From NCBI GenBank assembly GCA_934432595.1, contig CAKRYR010000002.1:1-64000 (forward strand): DNA of 64,000 nucleotides, written 5' to 3'. The notes below the pieces were generated by a model, which was not told the DNA's origin, searched no databases, and saw only the letters and a list, made by a program, of their open reading frames with translations. Both the position numbers and the translations under genes were made by a program. Within the stretch, counting starts at the first letter, position 1; each line of letters opens with the position of its first letter. Positions 1 through 8,621 of this stretch are shown here, piece after piece. The DNA is from an uncultured Lachnospiraceae bacterium (GTDB lineage Bacteria > Bacillota > Clostridia > Lachnospirales > Lachnospiraceae).

Positions 1-136
1 AGAAACAATTAATCAAAATCTTCTTATTCTCTTAGGAATTTTCAAGGTTGTTTCACTGTTCAATTATCAATGTTCATATGTTATAAAGTTATTGTAAAAC
101 CCTTTGTTTAAAGGTGTTTCACTCACTCGCGTCAAC
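1..136 (-). other. Probable rRNA operon leader leaving the window
   Basis: No protein gene is visible. On the minus strand this stretch follows a good promoter (144-172) and contains short motifs (reading leftwards, GAACATTGATAATTGAAC and CCTTGAAAATTCC) that resemble antitermination and spacer sequences of clostridial rRNA operons. In Bacillus subtilis an rRNA operon lies directly beyond gyrA, so the position fits. The 16S gene itself would lie outside the window, so the call is inference. Confidence 0.4.
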
Positions 137-143
137 GTTTTAT

Positions 144-172
144 ATCTTATCATATGTTTTGTTATCTGTCAA
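144..172 (-). promoter_or_regulatory. Sigma-A-type promoter, leftward
   Basis: On the minus strand a perfect -35 TTGACA (167-172) is followed after 17 bases by TAAGAT (144-149). It would start a transcript near 137 running out of the left end of the window, probably the rRNA operon. Confidence 0.6.
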
Positions 173-213
173 TAACTTTTTTTATTTTTTAAAAAAGTTT
201 TTTATCTGATAAC

Positions 214-300
214 GGAGAAAGAGGGATTTGAACCCTCGCGCCGCGTGAACGACCTATACCCTTAGCAGGGGCACCTCTTCAGCCACTTGAGTATTTCTCC
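214..300 (-). tRNA. tRNA-Ser (GCU)
   Basis: An 87-nt class II tRNA on the minus strand with a 7-bp acceptor stem (GGAGAAA with TTTCTCC), a 5-bp anticodon stem closing the loop CTGCTAA (anticodon GCT, reading AGC/AGU serine codons), a long variable arm as expected for tRNA-Ser, and a GGTTCAAATCC T-loop. CCA is not encoded. It has its own promoter at 359-387 and lies between gyrA and the putative rRNA leader. Confidence 0.96.
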
Positions 301-358
301 AGAAACTAAACTTATAATTTGATATTCAACTTTATGCGTCTTATCAAACGCAAGAGTT

Positions 359-387
359 ATTCTATCATAATTAAAAATTGTTGTCAA
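359..387 (-). promoter_or_regulatory. Promoter of tRNA-Ser
   Basis: On the minus strand TTGACA (382-387), a 17-base spacer and TAGAAT (359-364). Transcription would start near 352, about 50 bases ahead of the tRNA. Confidence 0.75.
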
Positions 388-1076
388 CATATAATTTGTG
401 TTTTTTTTACATTTTTTTATTTCTTATTTTTTACTACAACTTTTATTCGTTTTTTATTATATTTCCACATATTTTAATATGTAATCACAATTCTATATCC
501 ATTATCAATTCTATAATCCCCCCCTATGAGTCTCCTTAATGTTAATCAATTATAACTATAAATATAAATTTAGGCTTAGGGTTTTTATTCTAGGGACGAT
601 TTTCATTTTTGAGTATATAAGTGACGATTTAAATATTTATATTATCACTCAAATAGTGTGTAGATATAGGTTTGGGACTGATATTAGCTGTATTTCAATA
701 AATTTTGAAGAAAAAATGCCAGTGTAAAATAGTGTAAGAGTGCACTTTGAACTGGCATGCTATAAAATTTCGTATTGTATAAATCTCGCGGAGCTTTAGT
801 TTAGTCAAGAATTTGTAGGTTTGTTTATAAGTTGTTTTTCTTTATGATAAATTATCCACATTTTACATGTTTTGTATGAATTTATCCACAATAATATAGG
901 GTTTTATTCACAATATGTGTATAACTTAAACATTTTTTCTTTTTCTTAAAAAACTCTAAAGTATTTTGTTATTTTACCGATTATTATAATTAAGATTATT
1001 TATTGTGCATAAATTATCTTCTTTTTTTTTAATTGTTTATCATTATAGTAATACTTTGTAAATTATCTTTTTTCAT
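388..1076. other. Gene-free stretch with four DnaA boxes
   Basis: About 690 bases without a convincing gene. A 62-codon frame at 539-727 has no ribosome-binding site and no recognisable content. The right part carries four matches to the DnaA box: TTATCCACA at 852-860 and 882-890, TTATTCACA at 904-912 and, inverted, TGTGTATAA at 916-924. The rest is A+T-rich with no structure I can name. Confidence 0.6.
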
Positions 1077-1114
1077 ATAATTAAGGACATACAAATATGT
1101 ATGTCCTTAATTAT
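1077..1114. terminator. Hairpin just beyond gyrA
   Basis: A perfect 17-bp inverted repeat (1077-1093 with 98-114 of the same thousand) with a 4-base loop starts 4 bases past the gyrA stop. It is the likely 3' end of the gyrB-gyrA transcript, although no clear U-run follows on the minus strand, so it may act as a 3'-stabilising hairpin instead. Confidence 0.6.
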
Positions 1115-1117
1115 ATT

Positions 1118-3730
1118 CTATTCATCTGTATCTAATTCACGTAATCTATCTAGACCATCTGTCTCATCTTCTTCAAAGTCATATTCATCCTCTACAACTT
1201 GAACAACTTTTGCACCATCATCCTTTGATTCCTCTTCAAATTCCTTCTCAAGTGTCTCAATTAAATTTTCAGATGTACTAGAATCACTTTCTCTTACCTT
1301 AGCAAAGCTAGCAACAGATATATCCTTAGTTGTATCAACATTAATAAGTTTAACACCTGATGTATTTCTTCCTAATACAGAAATACCATTAACCATCAAA
1401 CGTATTATAATTCCTTCTGTTGTAATAATCATTACTTCATTATCTTCATCTACTGCTTTTACGCCTATAAGATTACCTGTTTTTTCTGTTATCTTATAAC
1501 ATCTAACTCCTTTTCCACCTCTATGTTGAACTGTAAACTCATCAATATGAGTCAGCTTACCTAAACCATTTTCTGAAACGAACAACAAATATTCACCCTG
1601 AGTATGTAATTGCATACCAACAACTGAATCTCCTTCAGTTAAATTCATACCAATAACACCCATTGTAGCTCTTCCAGTCGGTCTAACATCATTTTCATTA
1701 AATCTTATACATTGTCCATGTTTTGTAACCAATAATATATCTTTTTCTTGATTTGTTGATTTTACCTCAATTAATTCATCATCATCTCTTAAATTAATTG
1801 CTTGTATTCCTGATTTTCTTATATTAGCATAATCAACTATTGGTGTCTTTTTAACTATACCATTCTTTGTAGCCATAAATAAATATCTATTTTCTTTATA
1901 TTCTCTGATAGGTATTATAGCTGTAACTCTTTCTTCTGGTAATAGCTGAATTAGATTTACAATAGCTGTTCCTCTAGAAGTTCTACTTGCCTCAGGAATT
2001 TGATATGCTTTTAATCTATAAGCTCTACCTTTATTGGTAAAGAACATTATATAATGATGCGTTGTTGTCATAAGAAGATCCTCTATAAAATCATCTTCTA
2101 TAGTTTGCATTCCTTTTATTCCTTTACCGCCCCTATGTTGAGCCTTAAAATTGTCAACAGTCATTCTTTTTATATACCCTAACCTTGTCATAGCAAGAAC
2201 AGTATTTTCTCTTGGAATTAAATCTTCCATTGTAATATCAAATTCATCAAAGCCTATACTAGTTCTTCTTTCATCTCCAAACTTATCTCTTATGACAGTT
2301 AACTCATCTTTAATAACTGTTAAAAGTTTATTGATATCTGCCAATATAGCTTTATACTCGGCAATCTTAATTTGTAACTCTTTATGTTCATTTTCAAGTT
2401 TTTCTCTTTCCAAACCAGTAAGTGCACGAAGTCTCATATCAATAATTGCTTGAGCTTGAACATCAGTTAATTCAAACCTTTCGATTAATTTTTCTTTAGC
2501 TACTGCACCATTAGCAGAACCTCTAATAATACTAATTACTTCGTCTATGCTGTCTAAAGCTATTAATAAACCTTGCAATATATGATCTCTTTCTTCAGCT
2601 TTGTTTAGATCATATTGTGTTCTCCTAGTTACTACATCTTCTTGATGTTTCAAATAATGTACTAACATTTGCTGCAAATTCAATACCTTAGGCTCATTAT
2701 TTACAAGTGCTAACATAATTACGCCAAAAGTATCTTGCATCTGGGTATGCTTATATAATTGATTAAGAATAACATTAGCATTAACATCTCTTCTTAACTC
2801 TATACAAACTCTCATACCACTTCTATCTGATTCATCTCTTAACTCAGTAATTCCATCGATTTTCTTTTCTTTAACAAGTTCTGCAATTTTTTCTATTAAT
2901 TTAGCTTTATTAACCATATAAGGAAGTTCTGTAACTACTATCCTATTCTTGCCATTTGGCATAGGTTCTATATCAGTAACAGCTCTAACCCTAATCTTTC
3001 CTCTACCTGTTCTATATGCTTCCTCTATTCCTCTTGTTCCAAGAATAGTTGCACCTGTAGGAAAATCTGGACCTTTAACTATTTCAAGTAATTCTTCTAT
3101 TTCTGTATCTCTATTATTCTCAATTTTATTATCAATAATCTTAATAACAGCATTAATTACCTCTGTTAAATTATGTGGAGGTATATTGGTTGCCATACCT
3201 ACTGCTATTCCTGATGTACCATTTACAAGTAAATTAGGATATCTTGCTGGTAATACTGTTGGTTCTTTCTCTGTTTCATCAAAGTTTGGAACAAAATCAA
3301 CAGTATTCTTGTTAATATCAGCGAGCATTTCCATAGAAATTTTGCTTAATCGAGCCTCTGTATAACGCATCGCAGCTGCTCCATCTCCATCTACAGAACC
3401 AAAGTTACCATGACCATCAACTAGCGTATATCTAGTTGAAAAATCTTGAGCTAATTTTACTAATGCCTCATATATTGAGCTATCACCATGAGGATGATAT
3501 TTACCCATTGTATCACCAACGATACGCGCACATTTACGATGTGGCTTATCTGGTCCATTATTTAACTCAATCATTGAATATAAAATTCTTCTTTGAACTG
3601 GTTTTAAACCATCACGCACATCTGGTAATGCACGTGATGCAATAACTGACATTGCATAATCTATATAAGATTTTTCCATTGTTTTCTTTAAGTCAACTTC
3701 ATGAACCTTATCAAAAATATTCTCGTCCAT
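1118..3730 (-). CDS. gyrA: DNA gyrase subunit A
   Basis: The 870-residue A subunit of DNA gyrase, which cuts and rejoins DNA to introduce negative supercoils together with GyrB. The winged-helix and tower region contains the catalytic tyrosine Y123 in MRYTEARLSK. The quinolone-pocket segment reads HGDSSIYEAL, with S84 and E88, the usual susceptible-type residues in Gram-positive bacteria. The C-terminal beta-pinwheel carries a HRGGKG-type GyrA box near the start of the domain. The last 45 residues form a strongly acidic tail. The ATG follows a good GGAGG; gyrB lies 71 bases upstream and the two are probably co-transcribed. Confidence 0.98.
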   Translation of the reverse strand: MDENIFDKVHEVDLKKTMEKSYIDYAMSVIASRALPDVRDGLKPVQRRILYSMIELNNGPDKPHRKCARIVGDTMGKYHPHGDSSIYEALVKLAQDFSTRYTLVDGHGNFGSVDGDGAAAMRYTEARLSKISMEMLADINKNTVDFVPNFDETEKEPTVLPARYPNLLVNGTSGIAVGMATNIPPHNLTEVINAVIKIIDNKIENNRDTEIEELLEIVKGPDFPTGATILGTRGIEEAYRTGRGKIRVRAVTDIEPMPNGKNRIVVTELPYMVNKAKLIEKIAELVKEKKIDGITELRDESDRSGMRVCIELRRDVNANVILNQLYKHTQMQDTFGVIMLALVNNEPKVLNLQQMLVHYLKHQEDVVTRRTQYDLNKAEERDHILQGLLIALDSIDEVISIIRGSANGAVAKEKLIERFELTDVQAQAIIDMRLRALTGLEREKLENEHKELQIKIAEYKAILADINKLLTVIKDELTVIRDKFGDERRTSIGFDEFDITMEDLIPRENTVLAMTRLGYIKRMTVDNFKAQHRGGKGIKGMQTIEDDFIEDLLMTTTHHYIMFFTNKGRAYRLKAYQIPEASRTSRGTAIVNLIQLLPEERVTAIIPIREYKENRYLFMATKNGIVKKTPIVDYANIRKSGIQAINLRDDDELIEVKSTNQEKDILLVTKHGQCIRFNENDVRPTGRATMGVIGMNLTEGDSVVGMQLHTQGEYLLFVSENGLGKLTHIDEFTVQHRGGKGVRCYKITEKTGNLIGVKAVDEDNEVMIITTEGIIIRLMVNGISVLGRNTSGVKLINVDTTKDISVASFAKVRESDSSTSENLIETLEKEFEEESKDDGAKVVQVVEDEYDFEEDETDGLDRLRELDTDE

Positions 3731-3801
3731 TTAATTTCCTCCAACTAACTTATTCAAGTTTTTTCACTTTCTGTAAGACATAAAACACTTATTACGTTGA
3801 T

Positions 3802-5715
3802 CTAAATATCAAGATTTTTAACATACTTCGCATTTTTCTCGATAAATTCTTTTCTTGGCTCAACCTTATCTCCCATAAGAGTAGTAAATGTAACATCTAT
3901 TTCTGAAGAATTATCTTCATCCATCATTACTTTTAATAAAACTCTCTTTTCTGGATCCATAGTTGTTTCCCATAATTGTTCTGCATCCATTTCTCCAAGA
4001 CCTTTGTATCGTTGAATCTTATTACTATTATCTCTTCCTATTTCAGCCAAGATATTATTCAATTCTTCATCGCTATATGCATATTTTACTATCTTTCCTC
4101 TTTCAACCTTGTATAAAGGTGGTTGTGCTAAATAAACATGTCCCTGTTTTATAAGCTCAGGCATAAATCTATAGAAAAATGTCAATAATAATGTACTAAT
4201 ATGTGCACCATCAACATCGGCATCTGTCATAATAATAATTTTATGATATCTTAATTTACTAATATCAAATTCCTCATGAATTCCTGTACCAAAAGCAGTT
4301 ATCATAGCCTTAATTTCAGCATTTACAAGAATCTTATCTAACCTAGCCTTTTCAACATTAAGTATTTTACCTCTAAGTGGCAAAATAGCTTGTGTAGCAC
4401 GTGATCTTGCTGTCTTAGCTGATCCACCGGCAGAATCTCCCTCAACTATATATATCTCACAGTTTTCTGGATTCTTATCAGAACAATCTGCCAATTTACC
4501 AGGTAAAGACATTCCTTCTAAAGCTGTTTTTCTTCTAGTTAAGTCCCTTGCTTTTCTTGCAGCATCCCTTGCTCTCTGTGCTAAAATAGCCTTATCACAA
4601 ATCATTTTTGCTATAATTGGATTTTGTTCTAAATAATATGTTAACTGTTCACTTACAATACTATCAACAGCTCCTCTAGCCTCACTATTTCCAAGTTTTT
4701 GCTTTGTCTGACCTTCAAACTGTGGCTCTGGAATCTTAATGCTAACTATAGCTGTCAATCCTTCTCTAATATCTTCACCTGTAAGATTAACATCACTATC
4801 TTTTAATAACTTTTGATTTCTAGCATATTCATTAAATGTTTTTGTTAATGCATTCTTAAATCCAGCTAAATGTGTTCCACCCTCTGGAGTAGTAATATTG
4901 TTAACAAAACTATAGCAACTCTCGTTATATGAATTATTATGTTGCATTGCTACTTCAACATAAATAGAACCTTTTTGTCCTTCACAATAAATTACATCAT
5001 CATAAAGACTTTCTTTACTTTTATTTAGATAATCAACATATTCTTTTATTCCACCTTCATAGTGAAATACTTCTTCTATAGGCTCATCAGGTCTTTCATC
5101 ATGAAGTACTATCTTAACATTTTTTGTTAAGAAAGCCATTTCTCTCAATCTTTGCTTTAAAACATCATATTCATAAACTGTTGTTTCTCTAAATATTTCT
5201 TTATCAGGTAAAAATGTTACTTTTGTTCCTCTTTTATCTGTGTCACCTATAACTTTTAGAGGATAAATTACTTTACCTCTTTCATATCTTTGTTTATGTA
5301 TCTTTCCTTCTGTATAAATCTCAACTTCTAGCCACTCAGACAATGCATTAACAACGGATGCACCTACACCATGTAGTCCTCCAGATACCTTGTATCCTCC
5401 ACCGCCAAACTTTCCACCAGCATGAAGAATTGTAAATACAACTTCTACCGCTGGAATACCTTTTTTCTTATTAATTCCAACAGGGATTCCTCTTCCATTG
5501 TCTATTACAGTTATTGAATTATCTTTGTTAATTGTTACATCCACTGTATCACAAAACCCTGCTAATGCTTCATCTATCGCATTATCAACAATTTCATATA
5601 CCAAATGATGTAAACCTTTTGAAGATGTACTTCCGATATACATACCTGGTCTTTTTCTAACTGCTTCTAGACCCTCTAATATTTGGATTTGATCAGCACC
5701 ATATTCTGCACTCAT
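3802..5715 (-). CDS. gyrB: DNA gyrase subunit B
   Basis: The ATPase subunit of DNA gyrase, 637 residues, the normal length for Firmicutes. Visible in order: the GHKL ATPase site (EIVDNAIDEALAG, DNGRGIPV, GGLHGVGASVVNALS), the transducer domain, the TOPRIM motifs EGDSAGGSAK and TDADVDGAH, the PLRGKILNVEKA segment and the C-terminal RYKGLGEM motif. The start ATG is preceded by AGGAGG. It sits 21 bases after recF in the leftward dnaA-dnaN-S4-recF-gyrB-gyrA cluster. Confidence 0.98.
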   Translation of the reverse strand: MSAEYGADQIQILEGLEAVRKRPGMYIGSTSSKGLHHLVYEIVDNAIDEALAGFCDTVDVTINKDNSITVIDNGRGIPVGINKKKGIPAVEVVFTILHAGGKFGGGGYKVSGGLHGVGASVVNALSEWLEVEIYTEGKIHKQRYERGKVIYPLKVIGDTDKRGTKVTFLPDKEIFRETTVYEYDVLKQRLREMAFLTKNVKIVLHDERPDEPIEEVFHYEGGIKEYVDYLNKSKESLYDDVIYCEGQKGSIYVEVAMQHNNSYNESCYSFVNNITTPEGGTHLAGFKNALTKTFNEYARNQKLLKDSDVNLTGEDIREGLTAIVSIKIPEPQFEGQTKQKLGNSEARGAVDSIVSEQLTYYLEQNPIIAKMICDKAILAQRARDAARKARDLTRRKTALEGMSLPGKLADCSDKNPENCEIYIVEGDSAGGSAKTARSRATQAILPLRGKILNVEKARLDKILVNAEIKAMITAFGTGIHEEFDISKLRYHKIIIMTDADVDGAHISTLLLTFFYRFMPELIKQGHVYLAQPPLYKVERGKIVKYAYSDEELNNILAEIGRDNSNKIQRYKGLGEMDAEQLWETTMDPEKRVLLKVMMDEDNSSEIDVTFTTLMGDKVEPRKEFIEKNAKYVKNLDI

Positions 5716-5736
5716 ATTTTCCTCCTAATAACAAAC

Positions 5737-6831
5737 CTATCTTTCTTGTTGTACTTGTTCTATTTTACCTTCTACAACTTTATATATTTTATCCACATTA
5801 AATCTATTGTTGATAAATTCTTCCAAACCTGTACACGTTATTATTGTCTGTATTCCTTCCAAACTATTTAGTAAATAAGTTTGCCTATTTCTATCTAATT
5901 CTGATAACACATCATCTAATAACAAAATAGGATTGTCGTTTATTTTTTTCTTAACCAATTCTATCTCTGCAAGATTTAAGGATAACGCTGCTGTCCTTTG
6001 TTGCCCTTGAGAGCCATACTTTCTTACATCTATATCATTAATTAAAAATCCAACATCATCTCTATGTGGACCACAACTAGTAGATTTTAAAATAATATCC
6101 CTTTCTCTGTTAATAAATAATTTTTCTTCAAAATTATCAACATTAACATTTGGTTCATAGCATAATGTTAAATTTTCAATATTCCCAGATAAATTTTTAT
6201 GAATCATATTTACAATTACATTCAACTCATTAATAAAATCTAGACGACGACTAATTATTTTTTTTCCATAATCAATTAATTGTTCGTCCCATACAGATAA
6301 TGTTTCCATTTGTTTTCTATCTACATTTATCTGTTTTAATAAATTATTTCGTTGTGAAATAATTTTATTATATTTATACAAGTTATCCACATAGAACTTG
6401 TCAAGTTGACATAATTCCATATCGATATATCTTCTTCTTTCACTTGGACCATTTTTTATTATATTTAAATTTTCAGGAGAAAAGAAAATAATATTAATTA
6501 ATCCACACAACTCAATCGACTTTTTAATTGGTATCCCATCAATAGCAACACCTTTTGTTTTATTTTTTCTTAAATGCATATCTATTTTTCTATCAATACC
6601 ATTTTTATTAACAATCAACCTTATATGTGATTCATTTTCACCAATCTTTATCAACTCTTTATCTTTGCATCCTTTATGTGACTTAGTTGTTCCACAAACA
6701 TAAATAGCTTCTAAAGTATTAGTCTTTCCTTGTGCGTTATCTCCAAATAAAATATTATTATCTTCATCAAATATTATTGATAAATCATCATAATTTCTAA
6801 AATTTTTTAATTCTAACGATTTAACAAACAT
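5737..6831 (-). CDS. recF: DNA replication and repair protein RecF
   Basis: A 364-residue SMC-like ATPase that helps load RecA at single-strand gaps with RecO and RecR. The Walker A motif GDNAQGKTN is at about residues 32-40, the signature region YGSQGQQRTAALSLNLAE and the Walker B segment ILLLDDVLSELD lie near the C-terminus, all typical of RecF. The length is normal. It begins 10 bases after the S4-domain gene, the standard origin arrangement, so the two are translated from one message. Confidence 0.96.
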   Translation of the reverse strand: MFVKSLELKNFRNYDDLSIIFDEDNNILFGDNAQGKTNTLEAIYVCGTTKSHKGCKDKELIKIGENESHIRLIVNKNGIDRKIDMHLRKNKTKGVAIDGIPIKKSIELCGLINIIFFSPENLNIIKNGPSERRRYIDMELCQLDKFYVDNLYKYNKIISQRNNLLKQINVDRKQMETLSVWDEQLIDYGKKIISRRLDFINELNVIVNMIHKNLSGNIENLTLCYEPNVNVDNFEEKLFINRERDIILKSTSCGPHRDDVGFLINDIDVRKYGSQGQQRTAALSLNLAEIELVKKKINDNPILLLDDVLSELDRNRQTYLLNSLEGIQTIITCTGLEEFINNRFNVDKIYKVVEGKIEQVQQER

Positions 6832-6841
6832 AAATTACCTA

Positions 6842-7060
6842 TTATTTCTCTTTTTCTAATACTTGAACTTTATTACCTTCAAATTCAAAGATATCTCCGG
6901 CAACTAACTTTTTCCCTCTTCTAGTGTCAATTTCTTCATTAACTTTTACAAGTCCTTCTTGTATAACCTCTTTTGCTTCTACACCAGAAGATACTAATCC
7001 TGACAATTTAAGTGCTTGTCCAAGCTTGATAAAATCATCCCTTAAATAAATATTTTCCAT
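6842..7060 (-). CDS. yaaA: S4-domain RNA-binding protein (YaaA/RlbA type)
   Basis: A 72-residue protein made almost entirely of one S4 RNA-binding domain (IKLGQALKLSGLVSSGVEAK followed by LVKVNEEIDTRRGKKL). Its place between dnaN and recF matches yaaA of B. subtilis. The precise RNA target is not known to me; the family has been linked to ribosome assembly. GAGG lies ahead of the ATG. Confidence 0.9.
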   Translation of the reverse strand: MENIYLRDDFIKLGQALKLSGLVSSGVEAKEVIQEGLVKVNEEIDTRRGKKLVAGDIFEFEGNKVQVLEKEK

Positions 7061-7211
7061 GAATATTCCTCATTTCAACATATATACTCGCTAATATATT
7101 ATAGTCTTATTTTTATCCACATTCAATAAAAATTTTTTTTATTGTGGATAATCTTTACAATTTTTATTCTATCCACATTTTTAACTAAGGATAACTCTAA
7201 TTAATTTTAGT
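7061..7211. promoter_or_regulatory. DnaA-box cluster between dnaN and the S4 gene
   Basis: This 151-base gap contains TTATCCACA (7113-7121), its inverse TGTGGATAA (7143-7151) and a one-mismatch box CTATCCACA (7169-7177). The first two are arms of a long imperfect inverted repeat. Binding of DnaA here could tune transcription of the recF-gyr genes; that role is inference. Confidence 0.6.
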
Positions 7212-8321
7212 TTAATTATTAACAATAATATTTACTGGTAAAATTAAATAAATATAATTTTCCTCTTTATCTTTTATAAAACAAGGAGCTTTTGAATTAA
7301 TTAAATAAATATCCACAAATTCATCATCTATTACTTTTAATGCATCCATTAAGAATTTTGGATTAAAACCAATTACAATATCAGTACCCTCTTTAACGAT
7401 ACTAACATCTTCATTCATATTACCAGCCTTTGAACTAACTTTTAATTCCATATTATCCCCATTAACATTTACTATTAATGGATTTTTATCACTTTCTCTA
7501 ATCAACAATGATGCTCTTTCAATACATGATAAAAATTCTTGTTTATTAACAGTCAACTTTGTTTCATAATCGTTTGATAACATTTGAGCTATTTTAAAAT
7601 ATTCACCTTCAATTAATCTTGAAACAACAGTTGTATTATCAAATTCAAATAACATATGTTTATCTGTAAAGAATAAATTAACATTCTTATCAGCATTATC
7701 AGATAAAATCTTACTTACTTCATTCAATGTTTTACCTGGAACAATGACTTTTAAAGATGGATAGTTATTATTCAACTGTATTTTTCTAATTGATATTCTA
7801 TGTCCATCAAGAGATACTGCTTTTAACATATCATTTTCAATTTCAAATAATTCACCAGTCATAATCTTATTATTCTCATCAAAAGCAATAGAAAAAACTG
7901 TCTGTCTTATAATTTCTTTTAATGCAAATTGTGATAATGAAATTGATGTTTCTCTTGAAATTGTTGGTAATGCAGGAAAATCATCTCCACTCTTTCCAAC
8001 AATATTAAATTTTGATTTTCCACATGAAATTGTAGCATTATAATCATAGTCTGTTTCAATTGTAACTATATCATCAGGTAATTTTCTAATTATTTCTGAG
8101 AAAAATTTTGCATCTAATGCTATTTTACCTGGTTCAATTATTTCTCCATCAACTAAAGTTTCAATGCCTAATTCCATATCTGTAGTAGTTAATTTAATAT
8201 TTGAATTACTAACTTCTAATATCAAACAACCTAATATAGGCATTGTAGATTTAGATGATACAGCCTTTAATACAATATTGACTCTTTCAATTAACTTTGT
8301 TCTATTACAAATTATTTTCAT
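7212..8321 (-). CDS. dnaN: DNA polymerase III beta sliding clamp
   Basis: The ring-shaped processivity clamp of the replicative polymerase, 369 residues with the three-fold clamp domain architecture. The start chosen is the ATG at 8321 (protein MKIICNRTKLIERV), because an upstream in-frame ATG at 8345 lies ahead of the ribosome-binding site GGAAGAGG and would add eight residues not usual for DnaN. The C-terminal part (FNPKFLMDALKVIDDEFVDIYL, near-terminal YLILPV) matches the conserved clamp ending. It lies downstream of dnaA across the replication-origin gap. Confidence 0.97.
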   Translation of the reverse strand: MKIICNRTKLIERVNIVLKAVSSKSTMPILGCLILEVSNSNIKLTTTDMELGIETLVDGEIIEPGKIALDAKFFSEIIRKLPDDIVTIETDYDYNATISCGKSKFNIVGKSGDDFPALPTISRETSISLSQFALKEIIRQTVFSIAFDENNKIMTGELFEIENDMLKAVSLDGHRISIRKIQLNNNYPSLKVIVPGKTLNEVSKILSDNADKNVNLFFTDKHMLFEFDNTTVVSRLIEGEYFKIAQMLSNDYETKLTVNKQEFLSCIERASLLIRESDKNPLIVNVNGDNMELKVSSKAGNMNEDVSIVKEGTDIVIGFNPKFLMDALKVIDDEFVDIYLINSKAPCFIKDKEENYIYLILPVNIIVNN

Positions 8322-8621
8322 TGTTAAACCTCTTCCTAAACTCAATATTTAATTTTTGTTGATAAATTTAATTAAGCGCTTTTTGTTTTTTTATTATAAA
8401 TAATATATTAATTATTAATAGTAATAATAGTAGGGGGTGTGGATTTGTGGATAAGTGCTTTTAGGCCTTTAAATAAAAGGTTATCCACAATTAATAACCA
8501 TGTTAACAACTCCCAAAAACTATGTTAATAACTTTTAAGTTATCCACAGTTGATAATTAAAATATTATTTACAAAGTTATAAACATTTTTAATAACCGTT
8601 TATTCACATATAAAATGTGGA
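8322..8621. other. Replication origin, dnaA-dnaN part (unwinding region)
   Basis: A 300-base gene-free gap. DnaA boxes: TGTGGATTT (8438-8446, one mismatch), TGTGGATAA (8446-8454), TTATCCACA (8481-8489 and 8540-8548), TTATTCACA (8600-8608) and TGTGGATTA (8616-8624, overlapping the dnaA stop). The two left-most boxes abut GGGG and a run of DnaA-trios (8416-8433), beyond which lies a strongly A+T-rich tract (about 8341-8415) that would be the duplex unwinding element. This is the architecture of the B. subtilis unwinding site. Confidence 0.85.
8416..8454. other. DnaA-trio / basal unwinding element
   Basis: Reading rightwards: TAA TAG TAA TAA TAG TAG (8416-8433), then GGGG (8434-8437), then two adjacent inverted DnaA boxes (8438-8454). 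In B. subtilis the same order (trios, G+C cluster, tandem boxes) loads DnaA onto one strand to open the origin. The match here is direct; the function is by analogy. Confidence 0.8.

Noticed and set aside
539..727. 62-codon reading frame left of gyrA
   Set aside because: No ribosome-binding site, random-looking composition, in a gene-free region with DnaA boxes.
2949..3365. 138-codon frame opposite gyrA
   Set aside because: Antisense shadow of a strongly conserved gene; no ribosome-binding site.
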